A stretch of DNA of 34,360 bases from the NCBI GenBank assembly GCA_001875365.1, contig MIYX01000023.1, positions 1 through 34,360 on the forward strand. Reading direction: 5' to 3'. The position numbers were made by a program, and so were the translations under genes. Shown here piece by piece: positions 1 to 15,054 of the stretch (its first letter is position 1; each line of letters begins with the position of its first letter). The notes below the pieces were generated by a model that was not told the origin of the DNA, did not search any database, and worked only from the letters and a program-made list of their open reading frames with translations. The stretch comes from Marine Group III euryarchaeote CG-Epi4 (GTDB taxonomy: Archaea > Thermoplasmatota > Poseidoniia > MGIII > CG-Epi1).

Positions 1-526
1 CATTTTTTTCTAAAACTTCCAATTCCTGAACCATTTGTTTTTCCACTTCACTTTTCAATTCAGGGCTTACTTCCTCATTGCTTTCAAAGGTATGAAGCAA
101 GGAAATGAGAACTGGAGAAGTAGGTAGCTGAGGTACACCTGTAGATGCTATTAGAATTAAAGACGCACAATTTTTTAATTTATCGGCAACCATTGAAGCG
201 ATAGAGCCTCCAGCAGAATATCCTACCAAATTAATATTTCTTTTAGCACCAGTCGGAATAAATTTTTCAATCAATTCAATAGCTTGGTTGACATATAGGT
301 TTTCAGAATCAACATTAGGTACGTAATCAGATTTGCCTCTTCCATAAAAATCAAAAGACAAGACTTGAAATCCTTGTTCAATAAGATCTTGAGTTAAATT
401 ATTGTAAATATCCTTAGAAGTGGTTAGACCGTGCATTAGAACTACCAAGTTGTCAGAAGCTTCTCCTGTAATCGAGTATCTTACTTTTCCGTGTTCTAAA
501 TTAGTAAACCTATCTATTATTTCCAC
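1..526 (-). CDS. Alpha/beta hydrolase, partial (3' end beyond window edge)
   Basis: Open reading frame that runs off the left edge; about 175 residues are visible. It has the alpha/beta-hydrolase signature in order: an oxyanion-type HG at residues 32-33 (VVLMHGLTT), a DFYGRGKSD strand-loop at about 59-67 as in MhpC/lipase-like hydrolases, and the nucleophile elbow GYSAGGS with Ser104. The catalytic Asp and His would lie beyond the edge. The only usable start is GTG at 524-526, because the nearby ATG hits a stop after three codons. A TATA-like stretch (547-556, minus) sits about 25 nt upstream, so the mRNA is probably leaderless at this GTG. Substrate unknown. Confidence 0.8.
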   Translation of the reverse strand, partial: MEIIDRFTNLEHGKVRYSITGEASDNLVVLMHGLTTSKDIYNNLTQDLIEQGFQVLSFDFYGRGKSDYVPNVDSENLYVNQAIELIEKFIPTGAKRNINLVGYSAGGSIASMVADKLKNCASLILIASTGVPQLPTSPVLISLLHTFESNEEVSPELKSEVEKQMVQELEVLEKN

Positions 527-546
527 ATTGTTCTTTCGATACCGGA

Positions 547-556
547 TTTATAAAAG
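547..556 (-). promoter_or_regulatory. TATA box for the alpha/beta hydrolase
   Basis: Reads CTTTTATAAA on the minus strand, centred about 25 nt upstream of the GTG start at 526. This is the archaeal TATA-to-TSS distance, consistent with a leaderless transcript and used here to support that start. Confidence 0.5.
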
Positions 557-570
557 TTATTAGCTAGAGA

Positions 571-1419
571 CTACAAGAAAGGTTTAACAAATTCTTCAGA
601 TAATTTCCACAATTTCACATTATGTTTATCATTTTTAGCTTTACTTGAACCTTTTTTCACTTGAGAATTAGCGAAGAACTTTCCAGTAATATTTTTCACT
701 TCATCTGAGCATGCCAGGTGAACACTAGTTTTTGCCCCTTCCTTTACGTTAATTGCAGTTAGCATCATTGCTAGTCTTATTGCATTTCTCCATAAGAAAT
801 TATTATTTTTTCCAAAATTTGTAGATACAAATCCTGGATGTAAGCAATTTGCAGTAATTCCTGTACCTTCAATTCTTTTCGCTAATTCATAAGTGAACAT
901 TACATTAGCGAGTTTAGATTTTTTGTAAGTTTCAAAACCAGCATATTTCTTTTCACCATTAATATTATCGAATTCAAAATCAATACCATAATGCGCGCTT
1001 GACGAAACATTAACGATTCTTTTGTAATTGCTTTTTTCTACAAGCGGAAGTAGTTTTTTCGTCATTAGAAAATAGCCTAGGTGATTCAAAGCAAATGTTC
1101 GTTCAAATCCTTCTTCAGTCACTTCTCTAGATGTAAAATAAGCTCCAACATTGTTTAACAAAACATCAATTCTAGGGTATTTTTTGGATACTTGATCAGC
1201 AATTCTAGAGACTTCTTTCATCAACATAAGATCCGCTATCAGGTAATCAATGTCTACATGGCTATCAGCAATTTTTCTTATCTGCTCTACAACTTTCTCC
1301 GCTTTCTCTTTGCTTCTTCCAATAAGAATTAGATTGCATCCTTTTTTTGCTAGTTCGATAGCAGCTTCTTTACCGATTCCATCAGTAGCTCCTGTGATTA
1401 GACACGTACGACCATTCAT
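571..1419 (-). CDS. Short-chain dehydrogenase/reductase (retinol dehydrogenase / WWOX-like)
   Basis: Classical SDR of 282 residues, a usual length. The N-terminal Rossmann motif TGATDGIGK (residues 9-17) binds NAD(P)H. NNVGAY replaces the usual NNAG. The catalytic Ser lies in NVSSSAH and the YKKSK motif supplies Tyr and Lys. The stretch after it (KLANVMFTYELAKR, then LHPGFVSTNFG) is characteristic of the retinol-dehydrogenase-like SDR group that acts on lipophilic alcohols and ketones; the real substrate cannot be read from sequence. The start lies 11 nt after the ancestral stop of the upstream repeat lipoprotein, so the two are probably co-transcribed. Stop codon is TAG. Confidence 0.9.
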   Translation of the reverse strand: MNGRTCLITGATDGIGKEAAIELAKKGCNLILIGRSKEKAEKVVEQIRKIADSHVDIDYLIADLMLMKEVSRIADQVSKKYPRIDVLLNNVGAYFTSREVTEEGFERTFALNHLGYFLMTKKLLPLVEKSNYKRIVNVSSSAHYGIDFEFDNINGEKKYAGFETYKKSKLANVMFTYELAKRIEGTGITANCLHPGFVSTNFGKNNNFLWRNAIRLAMMLTAINVKEGAKTSVHLACSDEVKNITGKFFANSQVKKGSSKAKNDKHNVKLWKLSEEFVKPFL

Positions 1420-1430
1420 CTTAGATTTTA

Positions 1431-1598
1431 CTAATCACTGCAATATTCTTCCCAATCATAGTTCCAATTATCATTAGAACTGAATGAGTTATGAATTACA
1501 CATTTATTATCCTCAGACAAGTCATCTGCACCCTCAAACATATCATTCATCTTAGTTGATCCCGATACATCCCAGCTTGAAATATCTTGATTGAAACT
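1431..1598 (-). pseudogene. Detached 3' end of the DUF285-repeat lipoprotein (after in-frame TAG)
   Basis: Directly beyond the TAG at 1599-1601 the same frame stays open for 55 codons to a TAG at 1431-1433. It encodes one more DUF285 repeat (SFNQDISSWDVS) and a C-terminal cap (ADDLSEDNKC ... WNYDWEEYC) that closely copies the cap ending the first repeat block inside the intact part (ADDLSDDNKC ... WNYDWEEYC). The stop falls where neighbouring repeats have Glu or Thr (GAESFNQ, SATSFNQ), so a single GAG-to-TAG change explains it. It could be a recent nonsense mutation, a strain polymorphism, a sequencing error or a readthrough site. Confidence 0.75.
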
Positions 1599-3614
1599 CT
1601 AAGCATTGTAAAACATTCCATACATATTATTCACATTTGAAACATCCCATTGTGAAATATCTTGGTTAAAGCTCTCAGCACCATAGAACATTGATTTCAT
1701 ACCGTACCAATCGTCTACATTTGATACATCCCAACCTGAAATATCTTGGTTGAAACTGGAAGCAAAATAAAACATTGAATTTAGCTTAGTAACACTAGAA
1801 GTATCCCAATCTGAAATATCACCGTTAAAACTTATAGCTGCATAAAACATTCCGTTGGTATCTGTTACTTTAGAAACATCCCAGCTTACTAAATCTTGAT
1901 TAAAATCGGTAGCAGCAAAGAACATTCCTTCCATATCAGTAACACTTGAAACATCCCAATATTCAATATCTTGATTAAAATCGGTAGCGTAGTAAAACAT
2001 CTCATTCATGTAAACCACATTTGAAACATCCCACCCTGATAAATCCTGGTTGAAATCCTCAGCAAATTTGAACATTTTTTCCGTAGTAGTTACACTTGAA
2101 ACATCCCAATTTGAAATATCATCGTTAAATGTCTGGTTATAGTAAAATAATTCAGTCATATCTGTAACCAATGATGTATCCCAAGTGCTGATATGTCCAT
2201 AAGTAGAATTTGCACTCTCTGAATCCTCTATCCACTCATCTACTGCAGTCTTGAGTTCATCTCTATTTTCAGGTTGGAAATATTCTGATGGGCAATATTC
2301 TTCCCAGTCATAGTTCCAACTACTATTAGAACTAAATTCAGTATGAATGCTACACTTATTATCGTCTGATAAATCATCAGCATTATAGAACATATGACTC
2401 ATATCCTTTACACTTGAAACATCCCAATTTGAAATATCATGATTAAAACTCTCAGCATATCCAAACATACCACTCATGTCGGTTACACTTGAAACATCCC
2501 AATCTGAAATATCGCTATTGAAGCTAACTGCATAAGCAAACATATTATCCATATCAATTACACTTGAGACATCCCAGTTCGAAATATCTTGATTAAAACT
2601 GGTAGCTGAAGAAAACATACGATTCATAGTAGTTACATCTGAAACGTTCCAGGTCGAAATATCTTGATTAAAACTGGTAGCTGAAGAAAACATATACTTC
2701 ATATTTCCTACACTTGAAACATCCCAACCTGAAATATTTTCATTGAAATTTTCACAATAATAAAACATATACTCCATATTTCCTACACTTGAGACATCCC
2801 AATCACCAATATCTTGGTTGAAATCATTTGCATATTGAAACATACCATTCATGTTGGTAACGTTTGAAGTATCCCAATCTGAAATGTCCTCATTGAAACT
2901 AGAGTCTCTAAACGCATAGCTCATGTCTGTTACCCAGTAGGTGTTCCAAGTATTTATATGTCCGTAAGTTGAGTTTGCACTTACAGAATCTTCTAACCAG
3001 TCGTCAACTGCATAGTGAAATAACTCATTTGAATGGGGCGTAAATACTTCAAGAGGTTGATTTATTTCTTCAATCAATAACTCAATTTTAGATGTTAAAT
3101 TTTCAATATGGGAACGTAGTGCATCACTATCTTCAATTCCAGTTTGGATTTGTTCATTTAAACTTTGAACTTGTGCGGTAAAATTAGCTATCTCAGAAAG
3201 TAATTCAGTATTCTCTTCAGTACTATTCTGAATTTGTTCATTTAAGCTTTGAATTTGTACAGTTAAATTAGTAAATTCGAATTGTAATACGCTGAGATGC
3301 TCAGCGACAAGTTGCGCTTCCAAATCTAATTGATGACTTAAGTTACCATTTTGTTCGTTTAACTTTACTATTTCAGAATTTAATACACCATTTTCTTCAG
3401 TTGTATTAGTTAGTTGTTCAGTTAAGTTTGCTATATCAGAATTTAAAACATCATTATTTCCAGTTTGATTAGCGAGTTGCTCGTTTAAATCTTTATTATC
3501 TTCAGTTAATTTTTCTATATCTGAAATTAAATCATCATTATCTTCAAAATTATCCACACATCCAGTAAAAGATGCGAAAAGCAAGCAAATTGTCAACAAG
3601 AATGCCTTGTTCAT
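1599..3614 (-). CDS. Surface lipoprotein: coiled-coil stalk plus BspA-like DUF285 repeats
   Basis: 671 residues to the TAG, probably truncated (see 1431-1598). Residues 1-19 form a lipoprotein signal peptide with lipobox FTGC (Cys19). Residues about 25-185 are an Asn/Glu-rich heptad stalk (repeated LNEQ/LTEQ) predicted as coiled coil. The rest is two blocks of about 25-residue repeats of the form FNQDISxWDVSSVTxMxxMFxxA, the BspA-like DUF285 leucine-rich-type repeat found in surface proteins. Each block opens with a SANSTYGHIxTW element; the first ends with a Cys-containing cap. I count about seven full repeats in each block. The role is probably cell-surface binding or adhesion (inference). 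A TATA-like CTTATACTTA at 3631-3640 suits a leaderless start at this ATG. Confidence 0.85.
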   Translation of the reverse strand: MNKAFLLTICLLFASFTGCVDNFEDNDDLISDIEKLTEDNKDLNEQLANQTGNNDVLNSDIANLTEQLTNTTEENGVLNSEIVKLNEQNGNLSHQLDLEAQLVAEHLSVLQFEFTNLTVQIQSLNEQIQNSTEENTELLSEIANFTAQVQSLNEQIQTGIEDSDALRSHIENLTSKIELLIEEINQPLEVFTPHSNELFHYAVDDWLEDSVSANSTYGHINTWNTYWVTDMSYAFRDSSFNEDISDWDTSNVTNMNGMFQYANDFNQDIGDWDVSSVGNMEYMFYYCENFNENISGWDVSSVGNMKYMFSSATSFNQDISTWNVSDVTTMNRMFSSATSFNQDISNWDVSSVIDMDNMFAYAVSFNSDISDWDVSSVTDMSGMFGYAESFNHDISNWDVSSVKDMSHMFYNADDLSDDNKCSIHTEFSSNSSWNYDWEEYCPSEYFQPENRDELKTAVDEWIEDSESANSTYGHISTWDTSLVTDMTELFYYNQTFNDDISNWDVSSVTTTEKMFKFAEDFNQDLSGWDVSNVVYMNEMFYYATDFNQDIEYWDVSSVTDMEGMFFAATDFNQDLVSWDVSKVTDTNGMFYAAISFNGDISDWDTSSVTKLNSMFYFASSFNQDISGWDVSNVDDWYGMKSMFYGAESFNQDISQWDVSNVNNMYGMFYNA

Positions 3615-3651
3615 AAGCTTAGATTAAATGTAAGTATAAGAAATGAATAGA

Positions 3652-4473
3652 TTATTCAGGTTTTACCATAAGATATCTGTGATAATGTAGGTTTCCAGCT
3701 TTAAACGCCTCATAAACAGGAGTTCCTTGTACTCCAGCAAAGGTCTCAAAGCTTTTTTTCATTCCCATTGGCACACTTTCACTAATTCCTTTGACTTTAG
3801 TATCATTAATATCATCTAAAGCATCTAAAACTTCTTTGGTAATTTCTTTTTTCGATACAATCTCAAACCCAGTTTTCAAAAATATTTCATGTAATTTTTC
3901 TATACTCTCTTTATCCCTAAAGTCAGTCCAACAGAAATTTCCACCGGCATTAAGAGAACGATAAACCTCTTTCACAAACGCTTCCACATTTCCATAACAA
4001 TGTGACGATTCAACATTGTAAATTATATCTTTAGAATTGTCTTTGAGTGGAAGATCTTCTGCATTACCAACTTTGAAAGAAAGATTCTTTTGTGAAGAAT
4101 ACCAATTACTTGCTAGTCCAACAGCGTCTTTGGAAAAATCAAATGCCATTAACCTTTTTGGATTATACGTTTTAGCTATCCAAGAAGCTCCACCGCCTCT
4201 CCCACAGCCAACTTCTACAACTTCTTTTCCTTTCAAATCTACGTCACGAATGTTCATATTGTATAATTGAATGAAAAGACGATTTGGTTCATCTTCTTTT
4301 AATAATTTTAATTCTTTACCGTCTTTGTAACCATAATTCATGAAGCGGAAATCAGCCCTTCCATGGGCTTTTGCTAATCTTTGATACCACCATTTCCACA
4401 TCCAGTTTCTAGTTCTACCTGGTGCAATTCTCAGTAGAGTTGCAAAAATGCGGGCGGGAATCCCCATTGCCAT
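3652..4473 (-). CDS. Class I SAM-dependent methyltransferase (Methyltransf_11 type)
   Basis: 273 residues. SAM motif I is VVEVGCGRGGG at residues 85-95, followed by the acidic MAFDFS strand and NAEDLPLKDNS (motif II region). FMNYGY at 44-49 is shared with a group that includes sterol- and phthiotriol-type lipid methyltransferases, so a lipid or quinone-like substrate is possible but not proven. The ATG directly abuts the stop codon of the transketolase gene (0-nt gap), so the two are translated from one transcript. A small hydrophobic N-terminal segment precedes the catalytic fold. Confidence 0.85.
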   Translation of the reverse strand: MAMGIPARIFATLLRIAPGRTRNWMWKWWYQRLAKAHGRADFRFMNYGYKDGKELKLLKEDEPNRLFIQLYNMNIRDVDLKGKEVVEVGCGRGGGASWIAKTYNPKRLMAFDFSKDAVGLASNWYSSQKNLSFKVGNAEDLPLKDNSKDIIYNVESSHCYGNVEAFVKEVYRSLNAGGNFCWTDFRDKESIEKLHEIFLKTGFEIVSKKEITKEVLDALDDINDTKVKGISESVPMGMKKSFETFAGVQGTPVYEAFKAGNLHYHRYLMVKPE

Positions 4474-6366
4474 CTATAAGAAGCTGGATAATTTTTCTTT
4501 TAGACCATCAATTCCAAGGCCTTGATGCAATATTTGTTCTTCTTGCCCACAATTGCCAGGCCTAGTAGTTCCCATGTAATCGTAATTTGGAGCGAATCCA
4601 CGTTCCAATAACCACGTTCCAAAGCGAACTCCGAGCCCAGTCCTTGAATTCAAACTTTCAACGACCAAAACAAAAGGAGATTTCCCTATTTTTTCCATTG
4701 TGTCTTCATCCACTGAACTTAAGCTTGGTTTGTTTATTAATCCAACATTTATTCCATTTTCACGATATTCTTCGACTACGTGCAAACATCTGTGTAGCAT
4801 ATCGCCGTAAGATACAATCCAACCTGCATCCCCATCTCGTATTATTTCATCAGTACCTGGAGTAAACTCATACCCTTCACCGTAGAAAGAGCCTCCATCA
4901 GAATTCAAAATAAGTGGAGTTTTAGATCTATTTGAAAATACAAATCTTAGTCCATGATCATTGAATATTCGTTTAATTATCGCATCCATTTGGTTTACAT
5001 CTGCAGGGAAATATAATCCGGTAGAACTTCCTTCTTCTACATAGTTATCGGCAAAGAAATTGTTTAGGCCAAAATGGCAAGTATTATCAGACATATTATC
5101 TACACCAGCGTGTGAAAAATGAGCTAAAACATTGGCTTCGTTAAGCCTAGACATTGTTATTTCTGAAATCACCATTTCCATAAATGCTGAAAATGTAGCA
5201 AAAATTCCTTGATGTCCTTCTTGTGATCCAAAACCAGCTGCAGCAAGGTAATTTCCTCTCTCATGTATTCCAGCTCTTGTGAAACATTCAGGGTAATTTT
5301 CTCTTACAGCAGTCAAACCTACAGAACCTTCTAAATCAGAATCAAAGGCATGCACTTTCTTTCTTTCAGAATCGCTCATTTCTTTTAACATACTAACGAC
5401 AGAAGTTCCAAACTGTTTTCTGCAAGCGCCTTTCTCTCCAGATCCCTTGAAAGTTTGATTAGCCTTCGAACTATATTCTTCGGCAGTTTCTTTTAATTGT
5501 TTAACAGCCTCATCATGACCCTTGTTTTCTAAGTAAGTTATTCCAACATCTAATGGAATTACATCATGTAATTGACATTCACCTTCCAATTCAGGTATTC
5601 CAGGTCCCATTTTTCTCTTACATATTACGGCTACAGGCCCTTTAGTTTGCATAGACTTTGAAATCGCATCAAATAATTCAGAAAAGTTTTCTCCATCGCA
5701 CGTAATCACTTGGAAGCCCTGACCTTCCAATGTTTTAGATACGCTGTATCCCTTCATGTACGTTTCAGGATTTCCTGCAATTGTTACATTATTATCATCA
5801 ATAATCCATTTAACATTCAAATTATTAGCAACAGCCAACCGGGCAGCTTCAGCATTGTTTCCTTCCATCTGAGCTCCATCAGAACCATACATTACAACAC
5901 AGCTGTCTGGATTTGCAATTGCAACTCCGTTAACATGTCCTGCAGCATGTCCTAATCTTCCTGTAGAGAAATCAATACAATCTAACAATTCGGGTTCTGG
6001 ATGGCCAGCCAAACCAGATCCGTATTCTCTGTAATGCATTAATTTTTCAGTTGGCATTTTACCTCTAATTGCCCCTCGAACGTATTGTACAGCAGAACGA
6101 TGTCCAGCTTCATCAAAGAATTCATCATGTATTGCTTCTCCGCCATCTCGAAGTGCATCAACAATTAGTACTTCAGGAACAATATCATACGGACCGCCAG
6201 TGTGTCCTCCAATCCCTTTAGCTCTAGCAAAAGCAGTAGTTGCTATTACAGCATCCCGTACTAATTCGATATTATTTTCAAGAGATTTCAACTCAGAATC
6301 GGTTAACTCACGTTTGGCGCTTAATTCTAAATTTACAAAACTATCAAAGCTTATCGGAAAAACCAT
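4474..6366 (-). CDS. Transketolase-family enzyme, full length (thiamine-diphosphate dependent)
   Basis: 630 residues, carrying both halves of a transketolase in one chain; many archaea encode them as two proteins. The N-terminal half has GGHTGGPYD (transketolase GH motif), a ThDP/Mg-binding region YGSDGAQMEGNN with the expected downstream DDNN, then the pyrimidine-binding and C-terminal domains (SHAGVDNMSD, GWIVSYGDM). It would transfer ketol units in the non-oxidative pentose phosphate pathway. The motifs are somewhat divergent from textbook transketolase, so a related ketol-transferring enzyme is not excluded. It lies 38 nt downstream of rpl30e, at the place where nusA normally follows in archaeal RNA polymerase operons. 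Confidence 0.8.
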   Translation of the reverse strand: MVFPISFDSFVNLELSAKRELTDSELKSLENNIELVRDAVIATTAFARAKGIGGHTGGPYDIVPEVLIVDALRDGGEAIHDEFFDEAGHRSAVQYVRGAIRGKMPTEKLMHYREYGSGLAGHPEPELLDCIDFSTGRLGHAAGHVNGVAIANPDSCVVMYGSDGAQMEGNNAEAARLAVANNLNVKWIIDDNNVTIAGNPETYMKGYSVSKTLEGQGFQVITCDGENFSELFDAISKSMQTKGPVAVICKRKMGPGIPELEGECQLHDVIPLDVGITYLENKGHDEAVKQLKETAEEYSSKANQTFKGSGEKGACRKQFGTSVVSMLKEMSDSERKKVHAFDSDLEGSVGLTAVRENYPECFTRAGIHERGNYLAAAGFGSQEGHQGIFATFSAFMEMVISEITMSRLNEANVLAHFSHAGVDNMSDNTCHFGLNNFFADNYVEEGSSTGLYFPADVNQMDAIIKRIFNDHGLRFVFSNRSKTPLILNSDGGSFYGEGYEFTPGTDEIIRDGDAGWIVSYGDMLHRCLHVVEEYRENGINVGLINKPSLSSVDEDTMEKIGKSPFVLVVESLNSRTGLGVRFGTWLLERGFAPNYDYMGTTRPGNCGQEEQILHQGLGIDGLKEKLSSFL

Positions 6367-6404
6367 GTTGCCTCATTTAGAAAGAGGCCTTAAACGTTCC
6401 CGTA

Positions 6405-6692
6405 TTAATTTGCCTTAAGATTTAAAACGTCAGATTTACCGCCGTCAACAATTGCAATAGCTGAAACTGGGAATGGTTTTCCACAAGCTGCTCCTAGGAC
6501 TGCGTTATTTCCATTGAAAGAATACACAGGTATTTTACCACCATCTGCAACATCTACAGTATCTTTTGGACAATTCGATGCTAAAATAATTAATTTTGCA
6601 GTTCCTGAGTCTATAGCCTTACAAGCTTGCTTTGAACCAACAAATACGTTTCCAGTATCTATTGCAACTCTAAGAGATTTGTTTAGATCCAT
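6405..6692 (-). CDS. rpl30e: Ribosomal protein L30e
   Basis: 95 residues of the L7Ae/L30e family. It contains the typical Lys-rich N-terminal helix, GSKQACKAIDSG, LIILASNCP and the IPVYSFNGNNAVLGAACGKP stretch (family pattern: IP...F.GTN.ELG...GKP). It is a component of the large ribosomal subunit. The ATG directly follows the rpoA2 stop TAG; a strong Shine-Dalgarno (GGAGGG) lies within the end of rpoA2. The order rpoH-rpoB-rpoA1-rpoA2-rpl30e is the conserved archaeal arrangement. Confidence 0.93.
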   Translation of the reverse strand: MDLNKSLRVAIDTGNVFVGSKQACKAIDSGTAKLIILASNCPKDTVDVADGGKIPVYSFNGNNAVLGAACGKPFPVSAIAIVDGGKSDVLNLKAN

Positions 6693-11634
<4,942 letters not shown>

Positions 11635-11638
<4 letters not shown>

Positions 11639-14600
11639 GATAAATCCTCCAATCTTAATCTGGCAACGATTCCAAGTGATTTTAATTCCTCTAGAAGTAA
11701 TTTAAACGCATAAGACATAGAAACTGGATAAATGGAAGTATTATCTCCCATTGGGGAAGTCAACACACCTCGTCTATCTAGGTAACCAATGTGTCCAGAT
11801 TGACTATCAACGTATTGTACAGTTTTATCACTTTCATCAAGTAAACGGTCTTTGATAACCATCGAAGCACCGTGTGCAATCAAACAATCACGTTCCATTT
11901 CTCCGAATCTTAGTCCTCCCATTCTTGCACGACCTTCAGTTGGTTGTCTTGTTAGAAGCTGGACAGGCCCTCTTGATCTAGCATGCATTTTTCCGGAAAC
12001 CATGTGGTGTAATTTTTGATAGTAAATAACTCCAACAAAAATTTCAGCATCTATACGGCGGCCTGTTTGACCATCGTACAAAACCTCTCTTCCACTGTGT
12101 TTCAAGCCATATTGTGACAATGCATCTCTCAAATCATTTTCTTTTTCACCCGAGAATGCACTACCGTCTACAGCACGGCCTTCCATACTGCCTACCTTAC
12201 CACCTATCATTTCAAGAACGTGGGCAACAGTCATACGCGATGGAATTGCGTGAGGATTGATGATTAAATCAGGAGTAATTCCGTCTTCTGTGAAAGGCAT
12301 TCCTTCAGGTGGAACCATATGTCCAATAACTCCTTTTTGTCCGTGCCTACTAGCAAACTTATCTCCCATTTCAGGAACACGTTGATCTCTAACTCTTATC
12401 CTTGCAATTCTAGAACCATTTTCGGTTTCAGAAAGCATAACTGAATCCACAGTTCCCTTTTCACCATGCCTTACAGTTAGCGACGATTCTCTAACTTTTT
12501 GAGGGCTTAAGAAATCGGTTGGTTCAGCTAAGAATCTTGGAGGGCTGGTTTTTCCAATTAAAACTTCTTTACCTTTCAAGTCAATTTCGGGGTAAATCAA
12601 TCCATCTTCTTCAAGATAGAAATAAGCTTCTTCTGAACGTGCACCACGTACTTCAGGACCAGGAATTACAAATCTGTCTTCCTGACCGCCAGGATATCTT
12701 CTTTCTTCAGACATGTATGTTCTAACGAAGGTTGATCTTCCGGTTCCACGATCAATAGAACCTCTATTGAAAATCAGAGCATCTTCCATATTATACCCAT
12801 GATAAGACATAACTGCAACAACTAGGTTCTGTCCAGCAGGTCTTGCTCTCAGTGTATTATACTTCATAGCTTCAGTTTGAAGCATAGGTCTTTGTGCATA
12901 ATGTAGCAAATGTCCTCTGGTATCTGGTCTTATTCTGTAATTAGCTTGACCCATACCTAAAGATTGTTTTGACATACCTGCACCCATTGTACATCGCGGA
13001 GCTGAATTATGTTCAGGGAATGGAACGTTAGACGTAGCAACTCCAAGGATAGTCAAAGGATCAACTTCCATGTGAGAGTAAGAATGAGTTTTCTTCTTTT
13101 CAATCAAATAATCTGTGTTTAATGCTATTAGACAATTCTCTTCTTCTTCAGCATCAATATATTCAATGACGCCTTTATCAATTAAATCTTCCCAAACCAA
13201 TTTTCCATTCTTCAAGGCTTCAATATCATTATCTTTTATAGCTAATTTATTTCCTCGCTTAATAATCATTAACGGCCTTCTTATTCTTCCAGGGTCGCTG
13301 TTGATAATAACATCATTCAAAGAATCATCATATCGTACGTTCACAACATTACTAATTAGCCCTTGCCTTCTTCTTTGAATCATTTCTTTTACAAGGTCAG
13401 TTGGTGCTTTGTGAGCGCCAATTAAATCTCCATTAAAGTATACTTTACCCCATTCCGGACTTGCTTTATCGATATCTTGAATATCTAGATTTGCGATTGA
13501 ATCCATAATGATTGGATTTGGTACATTCTCTGAAACATCGACCATTAGCGCTAAATTTTTAACTAAACCACAATTTTGCCCCTCTGGAGTTTCATTCGGA
13601 CATAACCTACCGAATTGAGTAGGATGCAAATCGCGAGCTTCGAAGTGAGGCTGCGATCGGGTTAGCGGAGAAATAACTCTTCGTAAATGCGATAGAGTAG
13701 ACATGTTACATGTTCTATCTAGTAATTGAGAAACACCAGCACGTCCACCAGTCCAGTTACCGGTTGCCATTGCATGCATTATTTTATTTGTTAATACATC
13801 TCTTCTTACGGCATGGTGAACTCGGTTCTCTTTTCTCTTTGAGTAAGAGCGTTCCATTTGGTATTTCATATCATTTAGTAAGGCTTGAAGTCCAGAACGG
13901 AATAATTCTTCCATTAAGTTTCCAGCTAATTTCAATCTTTTATTTGCGTAGTGATCTTTGTCATCAGGTTTTCTATCTCCTACGTGTAACTCTAGAACTT
14001 CTCTTGACATACGTCCAAGGAAAACTGCCTTTTTCATTCTTGAGTCTTCTGTAGTACTCAAGTGAGGTAGTAAGGTGTTATCCAAGATGTAGTTAATTCT
14101 CTTCTTTCTGTATTCTTTTGATTGACCTGCAGCAAATCTTCTTTCTAAATATTCCAATGCTTCTTGTGTAGTGTAAATTCCTTCTTCATTATGCACTTCC
14201 TCAATATTGGCTAAAATCAAATTTTGTAAATCTTTGTTATCTGTAATTGCAGCCATTATGTCATCTGCAGATTCCATTCCAAGCGCCATTAGTAAAATTG
14301 CAAGAGGCACTTGTCCAGATGCAACGGGAATTGACACAGACAGAATACCATCTTTCTTCTTTTCAACAACAGTTAAAGCTCGGAAACCTTCCCTTTGTGA
14401 GAAAACTTTTGCTAACTCAGTTTGTCTTTGGTATCGTTCTTCTTGTTCAACCATTACACGGTTAGGTGCTAAATCTTCAAGACATACAAGAACACGTTCG
14501 GTTCCATTTACAATAAAGTAACCACCAGGGTCCATAGGATCTTCAGATTTTGCCTTTAGTCCCTCACGATATTCAGCATCGCTAGAACCTTCTCCAGTCA

Positions 14601-15054
14601 AAAAGTTCCTGTGAAGATTACAAAGAATAGATTTTACCATAACAGGCATATTTCCTATTTCTTCCTCTACTTCTTCAATTTCTATTCCTTCTTCAACAAT
14701 TGTAAAATTTAAGTAAATTGGAGCTGCGTACGTCATATTTCTTAGACGTGCCATCATAGGAATAGAGTCAGTTTGTGAACCATTGGCTTCGTAAACCATT
14801 GGCCTTCCGATTCTAATTTTTCCCAAATTAACGATAACATCTAGGTCACCTAATTCTAAACGTATTGCTCCTCTTAGAGATTCATCAGCTCCCACAGAGA
14901 TATTATCAACAACTCTCTGCATCCAAGGGGCTTGGTTTTTGTCGTGAGGTAGGAAATCATTAAAAGAACCCAATTGATGGTTAACTAGTGCAGCACTTGG
15001 CCCGGAAACACTACGGCTATCGAAGAAACCTTTGATTAATGCTCGTGAATTCAT
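11635..15054 (-). CDS. rpoB: RNA polymerase subunit B (unsplit)
   Basis: 1139 residues: B' and B'' are fused, as in Thermoplasmata and Crenarchaeota and unlike methanogens with split B. It shows the hybrid-binding and wall motifs: GRLCPNETPEGQNCGL, APRCTMGAGMSKQSLG, SYHGYNMEDALIFNR, GDKFASRHGQKGVIG and MSYAFKLLLEELKSLG. Odd: the C-terminal zinc ribbon that normally has four Cys reads VDSQSGHIG ... LTSPMGD (about 1082-1103) with no cysteine at all, though the surrounding fold is conserved. It overlaps rpoH and rpoA1 by 4-nt ATGA junctions, so it is translationally coupled. Confidence 0.96.

Noticed and set aside
1599..1601. TAG as pyrrolysine codon
   Set aside because: TAG ends several other genes here (SDR, RHH, rpoA2) and no pylT or pylS is visible; nonsense mutation is simpler.
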